From: Watersipora subatra
Taxonomy: Eukaryota > Bryozoa > Gymnolaemata > Cheilostomatida > Watersiporidae
DNA length: 64,000 nt
Assembly (NCBI RefSeq): GCF_963576615.1
Contig: NC_088711.1
Location: 21,980,182 to 22,044,181 of the forward strand
Direction: 5' to 3'
The notes below the pieces were generated by a model that was given only the letters and a program-made list of their open reading frames with translations, was not told the DNA's origin and did no database searches. Of the stretch, positions 59,701-64,000 are shown one piece after another (position 1 is the stretch's first letter; each line of letters starts with the position of its first letter). A program made the translations under genes and the position numbers.

Positions 59701-60444
59701 AATATGATTGGGTAGCTGTACACTTTTTGCCTCCCTATTGGAAGAAGCAAGATCTATGCTATTGGTCAATTATTCAAAAAAAGTAAGATGCCAAGGCTCA
59801 CACAAAATATAACTTGTTTCATCATTCGTTAAACCGATAAGTCAGATGAAATGACCAGAAAAATCTTGGTGAAGTGTTACCACCCAGACGAATCTAATGT
59901 TTCGTTTTATCCTTTGTTTTGTTAGGGATTCGCCCTCGTGTGAACTAGACCTTAAATGGCAATATCAATGAAGATTTTACATACTTGTAGAACTGTATTT
60001 GTCGAGGCTGACACACGCTTTGACATAATTTTTGCGTCTCGCTAGATCTATTGCTGTCCATCCATAAGCATCTTGCATCTCTACAATCGCCTTCTGCTGA
60101 TAGAATGACATCACCACATTCAGCATGAGCTCGATCGATTCCCAGCAGCCTACATCAGCTGCCTGATGAATAGCTGTGCGACCAATATAGTCTCTTACAG
60201 TCAGCAGATCAGTCCCTATGACTGAATCATTCATAATACACTTTACCATTCCTTTCTGGCCTCTCTTGACTGCCCAGTGCAAAGTCGTTCTACCCTTTTC
60301 ATCTGTAACTTCAAGTAGCAATTTTTGTCGCTTCAAATCTGCAGATTTTAAGAGTGGGCTCAGAACTTTGGAGATGCTCATGCTTCTGAGGTTCACATAG
60401 TCTGAGAGGAGAGAGCGCAGGTATTGATACTCTATCGCAACCAT
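46777..60444 (-). CDS. Ankyrin-repeat protein with acidic linker, coiled coil and C-terminal membrane anchor, 552 aa
   Basis: Eight minus-strand exons: 60444-59985, 52632-52213, 51971-51789, 51049-50942, 49486-49352, 48556-48431, 47574-47479 and 46907-46777 (TAG). Every junction is phase 1 with good GT/AG signals. An in-frame stop lies shortly upstream of the chosen ATG. Residues 48-150 hold three ankyrin repeats ([46 protein letters not shown]). Residues about 175-270 are an acidic, repetitive Asp/Glu/Gly/Pro region ([20 protein letters not shown]). About 435-500 is predicted coiled coil ([34 protein letters not shown]). The end is hydrophobic ([14 protein letters not shown], then [18 protein letters not shown]), as one tail anchor or a short re-entrant hairpin. 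There is no signal peptide, so the ankyrin part should face the cytosol. I do not recognise an orthologue; ANKRD46-like tail-anchored ankyrin proteins are shorter and lack the acidic part. Confidence 0.82.
47735..48200. repeat. Degenerate 7-bp repeat (TAACTAC/TAACTAT) in ankyrin-gene intron 6
   Basis: Nearly continuous CTAACTA/TTAACTA words over about 460 bases, with AGC and GTA variants and no fixed phase. It lies in the intron between the exons at 48431 and 47574. Confidence 0.85.
49580..49998. repeat. 22-bp minisatellite in ankyrin-gene intron 4
   Basis: About 19 units of CTATGCTCACATGCACCTAAGG with point variants. On the minus (sense) strand most units contain CATGTGAGTATAG or CATGTGAGCATAG, a 5'-splice-site-like GTGAGT/C. 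The last units near 49950-49998 are more diverged. Confidence 0.92.
50443..50471 (-). other. Candidate 29-nt cryptic or poison microexon in ankyrin-gene intron 4
   Basis: On the sense strand, CTCTGATTTCAG ends at 50472 and CCC/GTGAGT begins at 50442, enclosing 29 nt. Joined after the exon ending at 50942 (phase 1) it would read four or five codons and then an in-frame TAA. Skipping it gives the intact frame. Confidence 0.35.
53230..53470. repeat. (TATAAATATGTA)n AT-rich repeat in ankyrin-gene intron 1
   Basis: Irregular ATATATAAATATGTATATAT words, non-coding. Confidence 0.85.
53658..53725. repeat. (TA)n microsatellite
   Basis: About 24 uninterrupted TA steps followed by an imperfect tail. 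Confidence 0.95.
54341..54707. mobile_element. MITE-like element, copy A (ankyrin-gene intron 1)
   Basis: About 365 bases aligning end to end with 61111-61455. Shared blocks include AAATGCACTGTACAGGTGAA, GCCGAGCCTAGC and RCGAGCGAA. Termini are inverted: TTAAAGCGGGGTTCCCATAT on the left and ATCGATATGGGAACCGATCT on the right. The sequence is GC-richer than its surroundings, with GCCGGCA/GCACCGGC words, and has no coding potential. Confidence 0.75.
54708..56190. other. Ankyrin-gene intron 1, middle part, no gene seen
   Basis: No supportable exon. A short hairpin (ACAGAGAGTGTCTGC/AACTCTCTGT) lies at about 55767-55791. Confidence 0.5.
56195..57050. repeat. 29-bp minisatellite in ankyrin-gene intron 1
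   Basis: About 28 units containing CCCTCTCTAGCCCAACATGT then GAGAGTTAT, with diverged units towards the right. A distinctive run of five variant units (TTCTTCCGAGCCCAAC, CCAGTCCAGCATGGGAG and neighbours) occurs twice, 319 bases (11 units) apart. Confidence 0.95.
58118..58250. repeat. 56-bp inverted repeat (large hairpin) in ankyrin-gene intron 1
   Basis: Arms 58118-58173 and 58195-58250 are near-perfect reverse complements (core TTGGCAATCTGYCA and AGTGGCAGGCAACTC) around a loop of about 21 bases. The loop sequence AAACAATGAGAAGTAAT is repeated just outside, at about 58266-58282. Confidence 0.85.
58290..58328. mobile_element. Possible Helitron-like 3' end
   Basis: A short GC-rich imperfect hairpin (CTCGGGCAACGCCGGGTAG), then a short spacer and CTAG followed by T (58324-58328). 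A hairpin about 10 bases before CTRR, inserted at A/T, is the usual Helitron 3' terminus. Without a matching 5' end this stays tentative. Confidence 0.4.
58950..59130 (-). mobile_element. Possible tRNA-derived SINE head
   Basis: The minus strand reads GTGGCTGAGTGGTGCAGCGG then TTAGTGCCTTGG, followed after about 30 bases by CGAGTTGAACT. This resembles an A box plus B box. The body does not match the two better SINE copies. Confidence 0.4.
59203..59370. mobile_element. Dispersed-repeat edge (TCTATATATAAATCTCAG start)
   Basis: Begins TCTATATATAAATCTCAGTT and GTCGCCGTCTGTCGTCG, continues GCTATGGCGATTAAAACC and GGGAACCTCTGACTCACAAG. From memory this pattern is typical of a Helitron-like repeat widespread in lophotrochozoans. 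The family is not proven here. Confidence 0.4.
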
Positions 60445-61110
60445 GATAGCTGTTTTAGCCTAGATCTTCTTTCTTAATATGTCAAGCTGCAAATGCAGGC
60501 AGCTGCTAGCTTTTGAAGCGTCATGTTAAAAACCAGGAATTTCCAATTTTATCAGAGTTCTCTGATTGGTTAATAACCTGTATTTTCTATCAGGCCATCG
60601 CTGTTCAGTTATGCTGGTAATATGCCAAACTGAATTTCAACAAAGCTGTTAGGCTTTGTTAGGCATGGTTGTTCTGGGAATTTTATTGCCCAAAGATAAT
60701 ACAATACTGGGTGCTCTTTGCAATACTGGGTGACTCTGACTTGAATAGGGCTTTTAGCAACAGGCCTTCGTTCTATATTTGCAGTTGCCTGCTGTCTGAG
60801 GATAAGCACTCTTGTAACTAAATCTGCTAAGGCTAGGTCAATGCTAAATCACGCCAATGTTTGTAAGTTTGTATATGTATTTTAATGTGTGTGCTGCGAT
60901 GAAGCCTCCTTACATTTATAAACATTATTGAATCATATTTATTATGTTGCCAATTTTTAGCCCACATCATATTGTGCGCTACTCTGGTATCTATTCTCTC
61001 ATTTCACATAAGCTACAGGGTACAATTAACATCTGATAAAGAACTATAGCTAATTATTATATGATTATTATTGTTATTATTATTACCAGTATTATCGGTT
61101 TTATCACAGC
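60445..61110. other. Upstream region of the ankyrin gene
   Basis: No clear TATA box and no coding sequence recognised. An ATT repeat begins at about 61060. Confidence 0.45.
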
Positions 61111-61455
61111 TAAAGCCTGGTTCCCATCAACGCTGCAAGCACCGGCGACAGCACGCAGGGCTATCAGCGGTGAAATGTGAACCTGCGCACCGAGTACCCC
61201 CGGTAGTTGCCGGCGGTCCTTGCAAGAGTTCAGCGCTGTTCAACTTTCGCTAAGAGCCGCCAACAAAACCTTCCCGAAATGCACTGTACAGGTGAAGGAC
61301 AGCATTTTCGAAACGACATAACGAGCGAACATTTGTTATGTGATTATTAGTGATGCAGCGTTATGTGAACGGAAGCCGCCGAGCCTAGCGTCGCAAGTGT
61401 TTGCTGCCCAAGATTACCGCCGGGTTCTCGCAGCCGATATGGGAGCCAGGCTTAA
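61111..61455. mobile_element. MITE-like element, copy B
   Basis: Second copy of the family at 54341-54707, same orientation, ends TAAAGCCTGGTTCCCATC and ATATGGGAGCCAGGCTTA. Shares the internal AAATGCACTGTACAGGTGAA block and the GCCGCCGAGCCTAGC block. Confidence 0.75.
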
Positions 61456-61659
61456 AGCTGGTGTTCCTTTCTGTCATTAACCTAGTTCCACTAAGCTGGG
61501 ATGGACAGGACCTTTCTAAAGATGTTAGCTGATTCTAACAGGACTGTCTGCTGCACCAACTATTCCTTCACATCAACTCTCAATGGAGCCATCCAATTAG
61601 TAGCGTGATGTTTGGCACCAAGAACTCCTACCATGTAACCTGCTGTTCCCGACTGGTTA

Positions 61660-62127
61660 TTATTATTATTATTAATATTGCCATTATTATTGTTATTGTA
61701 AAAGGTTTTCCTCCCGAGTTGTGTGGTGGTAGGTGACTGGTTTTAGTCCGTGTTGAGTCCGGGTCTTAACAAAAGGCCAAAGGATCCAACATCTTCCTCA
61801 ATTCCACTAAGAGAGGACCTTCCTTAATATGTGAGCTGTTCCTAAGATGGCCGTCTTCTGTATAGTCTCAAAAGACATGTTTAATCTTACCTCGGCCAGG
61901 TATTCTATATGCCTCGTTGATATTGTTCCGAGTGCACCAATTACTATTGGTATCACTTCTGCCTTCACCTTCCACAGTCTGTTTATCTCGAACCCAAGCT
62001 TTTTGTATTTACCAATCTTCTCATCTTCCTTCTGTACTACCCTTGTGTCTCCAGGTATTGCTATGTCTATGACCTGACACTGTTCGGTTTCTTTGTTTAT
62101 TAGTATCAGGTCTGGTCTTCTAGCTTC
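61660..62127 (-). mobile_element. 5'-truncated LINE: C-terminal protein end, 3' tail and (ATT)n
   Basis: From 62127 to the TAG at 61809-61807 the minus strand is open for 106 codons: RRPDLILINKETEQCQVIDI, then GKYKKLGFEINRLWKVKAEV, IPIVIGALGTIS and FETIQKTAILGTAHILRK. This is the characteristic C-terminal region of a group of animal non-LTR retrotransposons (KYxxLxxEIxRLW, VIPIVIGALG, QKTALLGxARILRKVL). It has no stop or frameshift. A short 3' tail then runs to AACTCGGGAGGAAAACC and an (ATAA/ATT)n repeat near 61660-61710. The 5' side stops at another ATT repeat (62130-62175), so most of the element is missing. Confidence 0.75.
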
Positions 62128-62129
62128 AA

Positions 62130-62175
62130 TACTATTATTATTATTGTTGTTACTGTTATTGTTATTATTATATTA
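62130..62175. repeat. (ATT)n microsatellite
   Basis: Imperfect TATTATTATTGTTGTTACTG-type run at the truncated 5' side of the LINE piece. Similar runs lie at 61060-61100 and 61660-61700. Confidence 0.85.
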
Positions 62176-63231
62176 TTCAGAGTAGAATCTTTCATTTTAC
62201 AGTTTAGATTGTTCACTCCCACATAAATTTACAATGGCAAAGGGGGTTTTTAACTGAAATTGGTTTTCATAGTGCTCTTTTTCCAGATGTATTAAAGCAC
62301 TGCCCTTCCTCTGAACCAGATAGGGCTCCAGCGATAAGGGCCCTTGGTCAACGCAAGAACCAACCAAGCGGGCTTTTATGTCCTGACAAAGTTCACAAAT
62401 GGTTTCTTCTGCATAAGAAAAATAGCGTATGATACAAAATATTTAATCTATCATTTACTGAAACAAAATGATAAAGTTGTGTTTAAAAATGCCGTCAATA
62501 AAATAATAGTTTTAGCTAGAGAGATCACTGGGGCATGACTGTTTAGTTGGTAAATAAAGCTTAGAAGTATTTGTGTCCTTTTTTGTGACATTGTTATGAT
62601 ATTAGGATTAACTTGTGTGGTTTTAATGCATTGAGTAAATGAACTCTGCACGAGTGTATGAGATAAGAGAAACACCCTTGCAGTTGAGTATTTTTATAAC
62701 TGCGTGACTATTTTTTTTACAATTACTCATATATTTCGTCGTTTGTTTTATCTGCTATAATTTTGTGGCTTGGTGAGTAAGGAACTTGTTTACTAATCTT
62801 ATTTTGTGTTCAGTTCCCTAGCTTATTATTTCTTACAAATTAATAGTTCTGTCAATTTCTATATTGTGCATACCGGTGTTTTCATGCTGAGTTTCAATCA
62901 CTGTGTTTCCACGCTTCAAATAGGTTTAGGGCTGCCTGCTGCCAACGAGTACATTGGTCTCTTTTTATGAAGTTTGTCAGAAACTATGTAGATTGTATAT
63001 AGTTAGACCTGCTAAACCTGCTTAACCTGATTAAACCTGCCATTTTTTTATAGATTTAACAAAATATTTATTACTTCTAGCATGGCAATAATACCAATAA
63101 TAAAGCAAGAATGATAAATTATTATTTGCATGGATTATCTCTTCATTTGTCTAAATTACAGTTTAAAAAAAGTTCGTTACATCACACGCTTAACAAAAAA
63201 CTTTCAACAAACTAGGAGATAAAAGGAAAGA
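62176..63231. other. No gene recognised
   Basis: AT-rich sequence. The 64-codon plus-strand frame at 62344-62538 and its antisense have no recognisable motif. On the minus strand an AATAAA at about 63068-63073 may serve the exon at 63232-63317. Confidence 0.4.
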
Positions 63232-63317
63232 CTACTCCTGCAGCATCAGCTCATCTGTTGGCACGTGTAAAACAACTGTTCTTTGGTCATCTAATGGCTG
63301 GTCTTTACTCTTTCCGA
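63232..63317 (-). CDS. Probable last coding exon of a further minus-strand gene (unknown)
   Basis: An acceptor (ATATTTGTTGTAG) at 63318 opens a 28-codon frame, phase 1: GKSKDQPLDDQRTVVLHVPT then DELMLQE and TAG. A minus-strand AATAAA lies about 160 bases further on. The composition is protein-like and the splice signal is good, but the rest of the gene is outside or not recognised. I cannot name it. Confidence 0.4.
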
Positions 63318-63922
63318 CTACAACAAATATACTTTCACACTTACACTGTCACATAAATAAATATTTTTATTAGACCAACTATTTAGTCTTGGTTTTCCTA
63401 TTTCACTGCTCGATATAAAATATTGATCCTGATATCTATAGAGTAGTACAAATAACACTTTTTAATACAAGTACATTTTCATCAAAATAATAATTTTTGG
63501 AAATTACTCAACTGAGATGATAACAAACTTATTTTCACTAAAGTTGAAAAGCAGCAGATTCAACGAAATGAGTGATATACAAAGGTAATTAGTTTCACAG
63601 CTTTGTTCATACGTTAAAATCAGTTGTATTCTAAAACAAAAATGATTAAAGGAATGCATTGTATTCTGGTTAATTTGTTTCATGGCTCAAATAAATACTC
63701 ATAAAATTAAAACAAATACATTATATATGATACAAAAAGAGGGAAGCCTAAGCATAAATAAATGGACACAATAAAAGCCTACACTAGCCTAAAAGACACT
63801 AACGAGCATGCCAGATGGCCAGCACTGACCAAACTAAAGGGTACCCCAGGATAGTCATCAAAAAGGTTAAGACTGTTCAAGTAGGAACGGTGTACAAACT
63901 TATGAATATGTTTGAATAAGCC

Positions 63923-63967
63923 TCAAAATGCTGCCTGGCGATTCTTAAATTCAGGTCCAAAGACTGT
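63923..63967 (-). CDS. Possible terminal exon at the window edge
   Basis: After the acceptor GTTGTTATAG (63968), phase 0 gives TVFGPEFKNRQAAF and a TGA. In another phase the same exon reads SLDLNLRIARQHFEAY and could run to a weak GTTTGT donor (about 63899), in phase with the exon at 63317. So this is either an alternative last exon, the penultimate exon of the same gene, or chance. Confidence 0.25.
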   Translation of the reverse strand, partial: TVFGPEFKNRQAAF

Positions 63968-64000
63968 CTATAACAACAAAATATACTATCTACTGCAGGG

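Noticed and set aside
1-64000. CRISPR array, operon or prokaryotic features
   Set aside because: The many tandem arrays have no constant-repeat/unique-spacer structure, and all real genes are spliced eukaryotic genes.

Overview
This window is genomic DNA from an animal, not a bacterium. It has split genes with GT-AG introns, a neurotransmitter receptor, a nuclear-encoded mitochondrial complex I subunit, several intronic minisatellites, and eukaryotic transposon remnants. The AT-rich non-coding DNA and the mix of pogo/Tigger-like, Helitron-like, tRNA-SINE and LINE pieces fit an invertebrate. I lean towards a lophotrochozoan (mollusc, annelid or bryozoan), but the sequence does not settle this.

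Layout, left to right. (1) 1-14449, plus strand: the last eight exons of a nardilysin-like M16 metalloprotease. Its first intron holds a large 18-bp minisatellite. Its last intron holds a 32-bp minisatellite, which a 3.5-kb THAP-domain DNA transposon with TA target-site duplications has split. (2) 16900-34272, minus strand: a complete nine-exon nicotinic acetylcholine receptor alpha-type subunit, with its introns full of minisatellites, a SINE and pogo-like elements. (3) 37020-42131, minus strand: NDUFA7 in four exons, with a TTAA-flanked inverted-repeat element in intron 3. (4) 43614 to about 45337, minus strand: a two-exon gene for a secreted Gly/Arg/Gln-rich repeat protein, with a clear TATA box. 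I do not recognise its family. (5) 46777-60444, minus strand: an eight-exon gene for an ankyrin-repeat protein with an acidic middle, a coiled coil and a C-terminal membrane anchor. All seven of its introns are phase 1. (6) 60445-64000: transposon debris (a MITE copy and the C-terminal end of a LINE) and, at the edge, the last exon or exons of a further minus-strand gene.

I rebuilt the gene models by hand from reading frames, splice consensus and phase. In the four multi-exon coding models every junction keeps the frame. The genes do not form a pathway. They are ordinary neighbours, and most of the unusual content is in introns. The main points of interest are minisatellites whose unit carries a splice-site-like motif on the sense strand of the host gene, the THAP element that landed inside one of them, the unrecognised secreted repeat protein, and the unfamiliar ankyrin/membrane-anchor protein.
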